Source: CAMYMQ01 sp963730305 (GTDB lineage Bacteria; Pseudomonadota; Alphaproteobacteria; Bin65). From it: a stretch of 64,000 bases of DNA. Where the stretch lies: positions 310,001 to 374,000 of the forward strand of contig CAVSRB010000001.1 of the NCBI GenBank assembly GCA_963730305.1, written 5' to 3'. Below the pieces are notes generated by a model. The model was not told where the DNA came from, ran no database searches, and worked only from the letters and a program-made list of their open reading frames with translations. Position 1 is the stretch's first letter, and the number at the start of each line of letters is the position of its first letter. The translations under genes were made by a program, and so were the position numbers. Positions 19,488-27,962 of this stretch are shown piece after piece.

Positions 19488-20408
19488 ATGCACGTCTATC
19501 TTCCGATCGCCGAGGTCTCGATCAACGTGTTCCTGCTCGTTGGTCTCGGGCTCGGGGTCGGCTTCATATCGGGCCTGTTCGGCGTCGGCGGCGGCTTCCT
19601 GATCACGCCGCTGCTGATCTTCATCGGCATCCCCCCGACCGTGGCGGTGGCGACCTCGGCCAACCAGATCGTCGCAACGTCGGTTTCCGGCGTCATCGCG
19701 CATTGGCGACGCGGCACCGTCGACTTCAAGATGGGAACGGTGCTGCTGGTCAGCGGCTTCATCGGCTCGTGGGGCGGCGTCGAGCTGTTCGGCTACCTGC
19801 GCACGATCGGCCAGATCGACCTGGTCATCCAGCTGTCCTACGTCTTCTTCCTCGGCACCATCGGCCTGTTGATGCTGATCGAGAGCGCCCGCGCGCTGTG
19901 GCGCGCGCGCGGCGGCCGGTCGGTCCGGCGCAAGCTGCACCAGCACTACTGGGTCCACCGCTGGCCGCTGCGCCTGCGCTTCCGCCGCTCGACCCTGTAC
20001 ATCAGCGCCATCCCGCCCTTCATGATCGGGCTGCTGGTCGGCCTGCTCGGCGCCATGATGGGCGTCGGCGGCGGCTTCCTGATGGTCCCCGCGATGATCT
20101 ATCTGCTCGGCATGCCGACCATGGTCGTCGTCGGCACGTCGCTGTTCCAGAGCATCTTCGTCGCCACCAACGTCACCTTCCTGCAGGCGGTGCAGAACCA
20201 GACCGTCGACATCGTCCTCGCCCTGGTGCTGGTCGCCGGCAGCGTCGTCGGCGCGCAGTGGGGCTCCCGCATGGGCCAGTACCTGCGCGGCGAGCAGCTC
20301 CGCGGGCTGCTGGCCTTGATCGTCCTCGCCGTGGTCGGCAAGCTGGTCTTCGACCTCGTGGTCACGCCGACCGACCTGTTCTCGATCGGCACGCCGGGAC
20401 GGCATTGA
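19488..20408 (+). CDS. TauE/SafE (TSUP) family membrane transporter
   Basis: A 306-aa inner-membrane protein with about eight hydrophobic segments arranged as two repeats. Each half carries the family glycine motif: GLFGVGGGFLITPLLIFIGIPP at the N-terminus and GAMMGVGGGFLMVPAMIYLLGMP in the second half. The family exports sulfite, sulfoacetate or related anions. The substrate is not determinable here, but the nearby sulfur genes make a sulfur anion plausible. A cytochrome b561 gene follows 67 bp downstream. Confidence 0.88.
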   Translation: MHVYLPIAEVSINVFLLVGLGLGVGFISGLFGVGGGFLITPLLIFIGIPPTVAVATSANQIVATSVSGVIAHWRRGTVDFKMGTVLLVSGFIGSWGGVELFGYLRTIGQIDLVIQLSYVFFLGTIGLLMLIESARALWRARGGRSVRRKLHQHYWVHRWPLRLRFRRSTLYISAIPPFMIGLLVGLLGAMMGVGGGFLMVPAMIYLLGMPTMVVVGTSLFQSIFVATNVTFLQAVQNQTVDIVLALVLVAGSVVGAQWGSRMGQYLRGEQLRGLLALIVLAVVGKLVFDLVVTPTDLFSIGTPGRH

Positions 20409-20475
20409 CGCCCGGTTCCCGACCTCACTTCCCGGCGCCGCGGCCCGCGGCGCCTCATTTCCATCGGCGGAGGCT

Positions 20476-21138
20476 GTGCCCGTGACCTCATCGACCTCGA
20501 CGACCACGACCGTTCCCGTCTGGGACCTGTTCGTCCGGTTCTTCCACTGGACCGTCGTGATCGGCTTCTTCATCGCCTACTTCACCGAGGGCGAGGGCGA
20601 CGTCGAGCTGATCCACGTCTGGGCAGGCTACGTCGTCGCCGCGCTGGTCGTCCTGCGCATCCTCTGGGGCTTCGTCGGCCCCAGGCACGCGCGCTTCGCC
20701 GACTTCGTCACCGGCCCGGGCACCGGGCTGCGCTACCTGCTCTCGCTCGCCGCCTTCCGCGCCAAGCGCTACGTCGGCCACAGTCCGGCCGGTGGCTGGA
20801 TGGTGCTGATGCTGCTGGTCGGCCTCTTGGCGACCACCGCCGCCGGCATGGCGACCTACGGCGAGCGCGGCCACGGCCCGCTGGCGCCGCTGTTCGAAAA
20901 GACGGCCACGACCGCGACCAAGGCAGCGTCGATATCACTCGTGCCCGCCGCCCGCGCCGACGAGGAGCACGAGCGCCGTCCGGGGCGCCGTCGGAGCCAG
21001 TTCAAGGGGCTCCACGAGCTGTTCGGCAACATCGTGCTGTTCCTGATCATCCTCCACGTCGCGGGCGTCGTCCTGGCCAGCGTCGCCCACCGGGAAAATC
21101 TCGCGCGGTCCATGATCACCGGACGCAAACGGCGCTGA
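20476..21138 (+). CDS. Cytochrome b561 / b-type cytochrome membrane protein
   Basis: A 220-aa four-helix di-haem b-type cytochrome. Likely haem histidines are in VRFFHWTVV, VELIHVWAGYVV and the last helix FLIILHVAGVV, with LHELFGN just before it. It starts with GTG at 20476, preceded by GGCGGAGG. A charged loop of about 50 residues (EEHERRPGRRR) between helices 3 and 4 is longer than in simple b561 proteins. Probably passes electrons from the membrane to a soluble partner; no partner gene is adjacent. Confidence 0.85.
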   Translation: MPVTSSTSTTTTVPVWDLFVRFFHWTVVIGFFIAYFTEGEGDVELIHVWAGYVVAALVVLRILWGFVGPRHARFADFVTGPGTGLRYLLSLAAFRAKRYVGHSPAGGWMVLMLLVGLLATTAAGMATYGERGHGPLAPLFEKTATTATKAASISLVPAARADEEHERRPGRRRSQFKGLHELFGNIVLFLIILHVAGVVLASVAHRENLARSMITGRKRR

Positions 21139-21195
21139 CACCGGGCCCGCGCCGCCAACCCCGTGCCGATCGCGCGTCCACGCTTGAACTGAAAT

Positions 21196-21215
21196 TTATT
21201 TTAGACCTAAAATAA
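21196..21215. promoter_or_regulatory. AT-rich inverted repeat in the gap before gcdH
   Basis: TTATTTTAG-AC-CTAAAATAA is a perfect 9-bp inverted repeat, conspicuous in this GC-rich DNA and about 230 bp upstream of gcdH. It looks like a dimeric regulator site. It contains TTTAG/CTAAA half-sites reminiscent of Irr/Fur-type iron boxes, but the spacing differs. The gap 21139-21442 otherwise holds only the hairpin at 21243-21265. Confidence 0.5.
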
Positions 21216-21242
21216 TTTTCGGCTTATACCGGTTCCCGAATT

Positions 21243-21265
21243 CGCCCCGGATCAGGTCCGGGGCG
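21243..21265. repeat. Short palindromic repeat (CGCCCCGGA ... CCGGGGCG)
   Basis: A hairpin-forming repeat with arms CGCCCCGG and CCGGGGCG around a 7-base centre. Sequences of this type (CCCCGGATCAGGTCCGGGG) are scattered in many alphaproteobacterial genomes as intergenic palindromes. Only one copy is seen in this window. Confidence 0.6.
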
Positions 21266-21442
21266 TCATGGGTGACGTCCTGCGATACGGCCGCTGCGCG
21301 GACGACTCGGGATGGGGGATGTTCGCGTCGCTGACCATATCCTCATGCCGAGCAGCGATGCGCTAGCGTCGCGTATCGGGGGGCCGAGCCCGTGAGCCGC
21401 ACCCGCAATATGGTGCAGGACCGCCAGAACCCGGAGAGAGAC

Positions 21443-22667
<1,225 letters not shown>

Positions 22668-22684
22668 CCGAGCCGACCCGCACG

Positions 22685-23410
22685 ATGGCCCCCGCCCGCA
22701 CCGCCGGCCGCCGACACGGCCCGCGCCTGCTGGCGGGGGCGGTCGCGGCCGGGTTGGCGTCGGCGGGCGGCGCGGATGCCGCCACGGCCTGGGAACTGAC
22801 CTACCAGTCGCCCCAACGCGGCCTGCGCGAGATCTACGACAACGCCGAACAGAAGATCGTCTCGCGGTCGGCGAAGCGGATCGATACCTGGTGCATCTAT
22901 GACAAGCGCGGCACCCTGCTGCGCCGGACGCTGACCTACGACGCCTTCTTCGTCATCGAGCGGACCCGGTTCCGGCCGGCGCGGCAGGACCAGGACAGCC
23001 CGCGCCGCTACCGCGCCAAGGTCTACCTGCCCGACGGCTCGATCTGGCCGCTGACCGCCGGCAAGAGCATCCGCTTCGTCATCACCGTGCTCGGCGCGCC
23101 CGGCAAGTCGTTGCGCGTCGAGGGCCGGATGTCGGTGGTCGGCCGGCGCACGGTTCGTGTCGGCGGCACGCCGCTGCCGGCCGTGATCGTGCGGATGATG
23201 GCGCAGCAGTGGTACGAGGCCTATCCGGTCGGCGCATCGACCACCGACTACGCCTATTTCCCCAAGTTCCGGAACGCGATCGTGATCCGCGACGTCCGCC
23301 ACGATCCCGACCGCCGCGTCCCCTGGCCCGGCGTCACGCGCATCGAGGGCCGCAGCGGCGCGAGCATCCGCCGCCTGAACCAGAGCGACTGCGGCCCGCG
23401 GACGGCCTGA
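22685..23410 (+). CDS. Exported hypothetical protein
   Basis: A 241-aa protein with an N-terminal signal peptide (RLLAGAVAAGLASAGGADA, cleavage near AATA). The mature part is basic and beta-rich, with WCIYDKRGTLLRRTLTYDAFF, LPAVIVRMMAQQWYEAYPVG and YAYFPKFRNAIVIRD. No family recognised. The start lies 17 bp after gcdH with a weak ribosome site, so it may be co-transcribed. Only two cysteines are visible in the mature part. Confidence 0.65.
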   Translation: MAPARTAGRRHGPRLLAGAVAAGLASAGGADAATAWELTYQSPQRGLREIYDNAEQKIVSRSAKRIDTWCIYDKRGTLLRRTLTYDAFFVIERTRFRPARQDQDSPRRYRAKVYLPDGSIWPLTAGKSIRFVITVLGAPGKSLRVEGRMSVVGRRTVRVGGTPLPAVIVRMMAQQWYEAYPVGASTTDYAYFPKFRNAIVIRDVRHDPDRRVPWPGVTRIEGRSGASIRRLNQSDCGPRTA

Positions 23411-23472
23411 CCGGCCACAATCCCCATTCCGCCACCGGGCGAAGCCGTTGGTCGCCGATCACCGGGTGGCGT

Positions 23473-23502
23473 TTGACATATATGTTGATATCAAGCTATA
23501 TG
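23473..23502 (+). promoter_or_regulatory. Promoter with embedded MarR-type operator
   Basis: TTGACA (23473-23478), 18 bp, then TATATG (23497-23502) looks like a sigma70-type promoter. Overlapping it is a 24-bp imperfect palindrome (23478-23501): ATATA, two bases, TTGATATCAA, two bases, TATAT, with perfect arms apart from the two-base spacers. Size and symmetry fit a MarR dimer site, so autoregulation is likely. The predicted transcription start is at or next to the ATG at 23508. Confidence 0.65.
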
Positions 23503-23507
23503 CCCAT

Positions 23508-23984
23508 ATGGACACCGACCTGCCGCTCGACGTCACCCACGAGGTGCGCGACACCTGCCTGTGCCTGCATCTGCAGCGCGCCGCACGGGTGGTGGCGCGG
23601 ATCTTCGACGACGCCTTCCGCCCGCTCGGCCTGACCAACGGCCAGTTCTCGCTGCTGATGTCGCTCAACCGGCCCGATCCGCCGCGGATCGGCGACGTCG
23701 CGCCCCTGCTGGCGATGGACCGGACGACCCTGACCGCCGCGCTCAAGCCGCTCGAACGCCGCGGCCTGGTCGACGTGCTGGTCGACCCCCAGGACCGGCG
23801 CGGCCGTCGTTTGCGACTGACCGAGGCGGGCCGCGACCTGCTGGTCAGGGCGGTGCCGATCTGGCGCCGCACCCATGCCGAGATCGACCGGCGCCTCGGC
23901 CAGCGTCCCGACCGGCGTCCCGACGGGCGTCCCGACGGGGGCGACCCCGATCGCCTGCGCGCCGATTTGCGCGCCCTGGCCTGA
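23508..23984 (+). CDS. MarR-family transcriptional regulator
   Basis: A 158-aa winged-helix regulator. The start MDTDLPLDVTHEVRD follows the promoter directly and has no Shine-Dalgarno, suggesting leaderless translation. The DNA-binding core is GLTNGQFSLLMSLNRPDPPRIGD, AMDRTTLTAALKPLERRGL and the wing DPQDRRGRRLRLTEAGRDLL. N-terminal cysteines (DTCLCLHLQR) resemble redox- or ligand-responsive MarR proteins. The C-terminus has a low-complexity tandem RPDRRPDGRPDGG from a short DNA repeat. The two following small genes (VOC and DUF1428) are probably in the same operon. Confidence 0.9.
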   Translation: MDTDLPLDVTHEVRDTCLCLHLQRAARVVARIFDDAFRPLGLTNGQFSLLMSLNRPDPPRIGDVAPLLAMDRTTLTAALKPLERRGLVDVLVDPQDRRGRRLRLTEAGRDLLVRAVPIWRRTHAEIDRRLGQRPDRRPDGRPDGGDPDRLRADLRALA

Positions 23985-24015
23985 GCCCAACCCCGAACCC
24001 ACGAGAGGAAACCCG

Positions 24016-24435
24016 ATGCGCGTGAGCCCCTACCTGTTCATGGACGGCAAGTGCGAGGAAGCCTTCACCTTCTACGCCGACCTGCTCGGCGCCAAGATCG
24101 ACGCGATGATGCGCTACGAGGGCTCGCCGGCCGCCGAGCACGTCGGAAAAGACTGGCACGGCAAGATCATGCACGCCTGCATGAGCATCGGCGACCAGAT
24201 GCTGATGGCCTCCGACGCGCCGCCGGGCAACACGAAAGCGCCGCAGGGCTTCTCGGTCTCGATCCACGTCGACGAGCCGGCCGAGGCGGAGCGCGTCTTC
24301 GCCGGCCTGGCGGACGGCGGCACCGTGACCATGCCGATGGAGCAGACCTTCTGGGCGCGCCGGTTCGGCATGGTGACCGACCGCTTCGGCACGCCCTGGA
24401 TGGTCAACTGCGCCGACGCCGAAGCGGGGAGCTGA
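24016..24435 (+). CDS. VOC-family protein, PhnB/glyoxalase-like
   Basis: A 139-aa protein of the vicinal oxygen chelate fold, close to PhnB-like proteins: MRVSPYLFMDGKCEEAFTFY, LMASDAPPGN, GFSVSIHVDEPAEAERVFAGL, MPMEQTFWARRFGMVTDRFG and TPWMVNC. The start has AGAGGA upstream. Lies 31 bp after the MarR gene and 3 bp before DUF1428. Members with the WxxRFGxVTDxFGxPWMVN tail are widespread and of unknown function. Confidence 0.88.
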   Translation: MRVSPYLFMDGKCEEAFTFYADLLGAKIDAMMRYEGSPAAEHVGKDWHGKIMHACMSIGDQMLMASDAPPGNTKAPQGFSVSIHVDEPAEAERVFAGLADGGTVTMPMEQTFWARRFGMVTDRFGTPWMVNCADAEAGS

Positions 24436-24438
24436 GCG

Positions 24439-24792
24439 ATGGCTTATGTCGACGGCTTCGTCCTGGCGGTGCCGACCGCCAACCGCGACGCCTTCAAGGA
24501 AATGGCCGAGAAGGCCGCACCCGTGTTCAAGGACTACGGCGCGCTCGCGATCGCGGAATGCTGGGGCGATGACGTGCCCGACGGCAAGGTCACCTCCTTC
24601 CCGATGGCGGTCAAGTGCAAGGCGGACGAGACCGTGGTCTTCGCCTGGATCGTGTGGCCATCGCGCGCGGTGCGCGACGAGGGCATGAAGAAAGTGATGG
24701 CCGACCCGCGGAGCAACCCCGGCGACACGCCGATGCCCTTCGACGGCCAGCGCATGATCTTCGGCGGCTTCGAGGTGATCGTGGAGGCCTGA
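24439..24792 (+). CDS. DUF1428 family protein
   Basis: A 117-aa small cytoplasmic protein beginning MAYVDGFVLAVPTANRDAF, with the family stretches ECWGDDVPDGKVTSFPMAVK, ETVVFAWIVWPSRAVRDEG and MPFDGQRMIFGGFEVIVE. Fold is dimeric alpha-beta barrel-like; function unknown. Third gene of the MarR-VOC-DUF1428 set and almost contiguous with the VOC gene, so co-expression under the MarR promoter is likely. Confidence 0.9.
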   Translation: MAYVDGFVLAVPTANRDAFKEMAEKAAPVFKDYGALAIAECWGDDVPDGKVTSFPMAVKCKADETVVFAWIVWPSRAVRDEGMKKVMADPRSNPGDTPMPFDGQRMIFGGFEVIVEA

Positions 24793-24797
24793 CGCGA

Positions 24798-25139
24798 TCA
24801 GTGATCGGCGGCCTGGAACGCCTTCTCGTGGCCCGTCTCGTAGGCCAGCCCCTCGGCGGTCAGGATCACGGCGCCCGTCGCGCTCGGCCGCACCAAGCCC
24901 TTGCGCTCCAGCGCGGTCCACACCGCCGCGTTGAACAGCCCGCTCGCCGCCTTGCGGGGCACCGAATAGGGGCCGACGTGGAAATGGTTGCCGTGCGGGT
25001 CGGGCAGCGCGTGCAAGGTGACCTCACCGCTGGCCTCGTGGCGCTCTGCGGCGTCGCTCTCCCGGGCCAGCACCTGGGCAAGGGCCAGCGTGCGCAGTTG
25101 CAGGGCGTTGAGGCGCTGCGGGTTCTTCTTGGGCGGCAT
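24798..25139 (-). CDS. Conserved hypothetical protein
   Basis: A 113-aa soluble protein starting MPPKKNPQRLNALQLRTLAL. It has a histidine-rich centre (LPDPHGNHFHVGPYSVP) and a helical end with VWTALERKGLVRP. The upstream open frame (to 25226) is rich in Arg/Pro and is probably not translated. The family is seen in alphaproteobacteria without assigned function. It converges on DUF1428 with 5 bp between stops. Confidence 0.65.
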   Translation of the reverse strand: MPPKKNPQRLNALQLRTLALAQVLARESDAAERHEASGEVTLHALPDPHGNHFHVGPYSVPRKAASGLFNAAVWTALERKGLVRPSATGAVILTAEGLAYETGHEKAFQAADH

Positions 25140-25239
25140 CGGCGGCGCTCGACAGGTTTCGACCGCCTCCAACTGCACCGGGGCGGCCGTTCTTGTCCAG
25201 TCCGGAGCGCGAATCGCGCGGCGCAAATTTTTTTGGGGG

Positions 25240-25255
25240 TGTGACGGCCGTCACA
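25240..25255. promoter_or_regulatory. CRP/FNR-family site, perfect TGTGA-N6-TCACA
   Basis: TGTGACGGCCGTCACA is a perfect 16-bp palindrome matching the classical CRP consensus. It is followed by GTCCGG, as is the near-identical site at 47903. It lies just upstream of the candidate small RNA at 25256-25382 and on the opposite side of the hypothetical gene ending at 24798. Confidence 0.65.
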
Positions 25256-25382
25256 GTCCGGGGCGCGCGGCTATGGCACAACAGCATCAACACATCGGTT
25301 CCCCCGACCCCTCCTCTCCCCCCGATGTGTTGCACCTGACCCGCGACGCCCCGCCGTTCTCCCCCGGCGGGGCGTTTCGCGT
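25256..25382 (+). ncRNA. Candidate small RNA with two hairpins and C/U-rich loops
   Basis: Two strong hairpins occur in a non-coding stretch. Hairpin 1 has a perfect 11-bp stem (25288-25298 with 25322-25332) and a 23-base C/T-rich loop containing CCCCTCCTCTCCCC, complementary to Shine-Dalgarno sequences. Hairpin 2 has a perfect 10-bp GC stem (CGCCCCGCCG/CGGCGGGGCG, 25347-25374) with loop TTCTCCCC and a short TTT tail, terminator-like. A CRP-like site sits immediately upstream. The layout resembles alphaproteobacterial sRNAs with anti-Shine-Dalgarno CCUCCU loops. The open frame crossing it has no family look. Confidence 0.5.
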
Positions 25383-25486
25383 CCGGGCTGTCGGAACGCC
25401 GCCGCGCAGGGCCCTGTTGCAGCGCCGCAATCCCGCCCAGATTGCTGCCGATGCTGCCGGGCTCAGGCGTATCTTGGAGGCCGAGC

Positions 25487-26626
25487 ATGAAGCGTCTCTT
25501 GAGTGCCTTGCCGCTGACCGCGGTGGCGATCCTGGTGATCGCCCCGGGACCCGCCGCCGCCCAGGTGTTCGACACCCAGCACGGCAAGCTGCGCGTCGTC
25601 ACCGTGGCCAAGGGCCTGGTCCATCCGTGGAGCGTCGCCTTCCTGCCCGACGGCCGGATGCTGGTCACCGAGCGGCCCGGCCGGCTGCGCTACGTCTCCA
25701 AGGACGGCCGCCTGTCGGCGCCGATCGCCGGGCTGCCCCCGGTCTGGGCGCGCGGCCAGGGCGGCCTGCTCGACGTCGTCCTCGATCCCGGCTTCGCAAA
25801 CAACAAGCTGATCTATTTCTCCTACGCCGAGCCCGGCCCCGGCGGTGCGGGCACCGCGGTGGCGCGGGCGCGACTCGACGGCAGCCGGCTGACCGGCGTG
25901 AAGGTGCTGTTCCGCCAGGTGCCCAAGGCCAACACCGGCTTCCACTTCGGCTCGCGGCTGGTGATCGACCGCGCCGGCCACCTGTTCATCACCATCGGCG
26001 AGCGCGGCCAGCGCGAGCGCGCCCAGGACCCGTCGGTCAATAGAGGCCAGGTCATCCGGATCAACCGCGACGGCTCGATCCCCAGGGACAATCCGTTCGT
26101 CGGCCGCAAGGGCTACCGCCCCGAGATCTGGTCCTACGGCCACCGCAACCCGCAGGGCGCGGCGCTCAACCCGAGGACCGGCAAGCTGTGGACGGTCGAG
26201 CACGGCGCGCGCGGCGGCGACGAGGTCAACATCCCCGAAGCCGGCAAGAACTACGGCTGGCCGGTGATCGCCTACGGCCGCCACTATTCCGGCGCCAAGA
26301 TCGGGGTCGGCACCCACAAGGCCGGCATGGAGCAGCCGATCTACTACTGGGACCCGTCGATCGCGCCGTCGGGCATGGCCTTCTACACCGGCGACAAGTT
26401 CCCGGCCTGGAAGGGAAATCTCCTGGTCGGCGCGCTCGCCTACCGGCTGGTCGCCCGGCTGACGCTCGACGGCGACAAGGTGGTCAAGGAGGAGCGCATC
26501 CTCGACAAGCTCGGCGAACGCATCCGCGACGTCCGCCAGGGCCCCGACGGCTACGTCTACCTGCTGACCGACGCCGAGGACGGCCGGTTGCTGCGGCTCG
26601 AACCGGTCGGTGACTGGACGGGATGA
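25487..26626 (+). CDS. PQQ-dependent soluble aldose sugar dehydrogenase-like protein
   Basis: A 379-aa periplasmic six-bladed propeller enzyme of the YliI/soluble glucose dehydrogenase family. Signal peptide MKRLLSALPLTAVAILVIAP with cleavage after AAAQ. Family motifs: VHPWSVAFLPDGRMLVTERPGR, GQGGLLDVVLDPGF, FHFGSRLVIDRAGHLFITIGERG, EIWSYGHRNPQGAALNP, VEHGARGGDEVNIPEAGKNYGWP and LLVGALAYRLVARL. The start at 25487 has TTGGAGG upstream. Oxidises aldoses with PQQ; no PQQ biosynthesis genes are nearby. Confidence 0.92.
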   Translation: MKRLLSALPLTAVAILVIAPGPAAAQVFDTQHGKLRVVTVAKGLVHPWSVAFLPDGRMLVTERPGRLRYVSKDGRLSAPIAGLPPVWARGQGGLLDVVLDPGFANNKLIYFSYAEPGPGGAGTAVARARLDGSRLTGVKVLFRQVPKANTGFHFGSRLVIDRAGHLFITIGERGQRERAQDPSVNRGQVIRINRDGSIPRDNPFVGRKGYRPEIWSYGHRNPQGAALNPRTGKLWTVEHGARGGDEVNIPEAGKNYGWPVIAYGRHYSGAKIGVGTHKAGMEQPIYYWDPSIAPSGMAFYTGDKFPAWKGNLLVGALAYRLVARLTLDGDKVVKEERILDKLGERIRDVRQGPDGYVYLLTDAEDGRLLRLEPVGDWTG

Positions 26627-26641
26627 CGCGCCGGCGCCCGC

Positions 26642-27052
26642 CTACTTCTTCGGCGGCGCGTCGTCGGGCGGCGCGGTGCGGGCGTCGAGCTCGCTGGCGC
26701 GGGCCTCGGTGATGCCGATCTTGCAGTCGGCGTCGGCGAAGGCGGCGCTGTCGCCCTTGGCGGCGCCGGCGCGGTCCCAGGCGCACTGGGCGTCGCGGAA
26801 CTTGCGCCAGGCGTCGTTGGCGGCCGCATAGAGCGGCTTGGCCGCATCCGACAGCGTGCCGACCAGCTTGGCCTCGGCCGCCTTCAGCCGGGCCTCCTGG
26901 CGGGCCAGTTCGGTCTTGGCGCAGGCGAGCGAGGCGGCCGGGCCCTTGGCCCCGTTGAGGCACGACTCATAGGGCGATTGTTCCTGCGCGACGGCCGGCG
27001 CAGCGGCAACGGTTGCGGCCACCAAGGCCGACAGGATGATGGAACGCGGCAT
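26642..27052 (-). CDS. Exported LprI-like protein (DUF1311)
   Basis: A 136-aa periplasmic protein. Signal peptide MPRSIILSALVAATVAAAP with cleavage after AVAQ. The mature part has the lysozyme-inhibitor LprI pattern: YESCLNGAKGPAASLACAKTEL, LYAAANDAWRKFRDAQCAWD, then FADADCKIGITEARASEL, with four conserved cysteines. The start at 27052 is chosen because upstream codons read as Arg-rich non-coding sequence. Converges on the sugar dehydrogenase gene with a 15-bp gap. Confidence 0.82.
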   Translation of the reverse strand: MPRSIILSALVAATVAAAPAVAQEQSPYESCLNGAKGPAASLACAKTELARQEARLKAAEAKLVGTLSDAAKPLYAAANDAWRKFRDAQCAWDRAGAAKGDSAAFADADCKIGITEARASELDARTAPPDDAPPKK

Positions 27053-27138
27053 CGCGCGGCCCCCCTCGGAGACAATGGGAACGAAACGTCGAAAGGCTAT
27101 ACGCGACCGATGGCGGAATGATGGCCGCCGTGGACGGC

Positions 27139-27756
27139 TCAGGAATGGCCGCACTGGTGGTTGACGCAGATCTTGGCGCTGTCGTCCTTGGACAAGGGAT
27201 CGCCGGTCAGCCCGCAGCGGTGCTGCGGCTCGCCGTCGCGCTCCGCGGCGTTCTTGCAGAAATGGGTGCATTCCTTGCAGACGCCGAAGGCGCCGCCCGC
27301 CTCGCCGTCGTTCAGGCCGACGACGAGCCGCTGCAGGAAGTCGCGCGCGGCCGGCAGCTCGTCGATCTGGTCACCGGCCAGCCGCTCGAGCCGCTTCATC
27401 GGGTCGCGGCACAGGATCTCCTTGCCGCCCGGCGTGATCTCGAGCAGGACCGCGCGGCGGTCACGGTCGTGGGGCACGCGAACGACCAGCCCTTTGGCCT
27501 CGAGCGCCTTGATCGTCTGCGAGACGGTGCCCTTGGTCGTACCGAGATAGTCGGCCAGCGCCGACGGCGTGCGGGAGCGGCGGTTGGCCCGCCCGAAATA
27601 GCGCAACGCCTCCCATTGGGCCGGGTTCAGCCCCTCGGCGAACTGCAGGCAGTGCAAGGTCCGCCCCAGCCTGTTGATGAGCCCGGTGACACGCGTCGCC
27701 ATGTCGCCCGCGGGCATGCCGCCCCCCGTGGAAGGGTCCGAAATCAGATGCTCCAT
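27139..27756 (-). CDS. MarR-family regulator with a C-terminal cysteine-rich domain
   Basis: A 205-aa regulator. Residues about 20-140 are a MarR winged helix: LNPAQWEALRYFGRANRRSRTPSALAD, GTTKGTVSQTIKALEAKGL and PHDRDRRAVLLEITPGGKEIL. After residue 150 comes an extra domain with six cysteines and two histidines: GVCKECTHFC, HRCGLTGDPLS and ICVNHQCGHS. This arrangement suggests bound zinc or an Fe-S cluster, so the protein may sense metal or redox state. It is divergent from the rpoH-type gene, and the shared 206-bp region carries two clear inverted repeats, so it may control the sigma factor gene and itself. Confidence 0.88.
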   Translation of the reverse strand: MEHLISDPSTGGGMPAGDMATRVTGLINRLGRTLHCLQFAEGLNPAQWEALRYFGRANRRSRTPSALADYLGTTKGTVSQTIKALEAKGLVVRVPHDRDRRAVLLEITPGGKEILCRDPMKRLERLAGDQIDELPAARDFLQRLVVGLNDGEAGGAFGVCKECTHFCKNAAERDGEPQHRCGLTGDPLSKDDSAKICVNHQCGHS

Positions 27757-27789
27757 CCCGATGCGCCAGCCCTGTCGTTCGCGCTTTTG

Positions 27790-27872
27790 TTATCGAGCCG
27801 ATATAGTAGCGACTCGATAAAACTCTTGCAAATTCATAGCGGGATAAATATTTTCGAACTCGACAAGAGTTC
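27790..27872. promoter_or_regulatory. Two inverted repeats between the MarR and rpoH-type genes
   Basis: TTATCGAG-N15-CTCGATAA (27790-27820) and GAACTC-GACAA-GAGTTC (27856-27872) are perfect inverted repeats in an AT-rich intergenic stretch. They sit 34-116 bp upstream of the MarR start and 91-173 bp upstream of the sigma factor start. They are good candidates for operators of the MarR protein. Confidence 0.55.
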
Positions 27873-27962
27873 AAGTGATCCCCCCGGTGGCAGCCGCGAA
27901 AAGCGCCCACCGAGCGCCCAGCAAGCGCCCCTTTGGGGGGACCCAAGCGAAAAGTGAAGAAG

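Noticed and set aside
23478..23501. FNR/FixK box
   Set aside because: The core TTGATATCAA lacks the four-base spacer of TTGAT-N4-ATCAA; a MarR operator next to the MarR gene fits better.
24988..26043. Protein-coding frame across the candidate sRNA
   Set aside because: It overlaps the sugar dehydrogenase in another frame and has no signature; the hairpins and terminator better explain the region.
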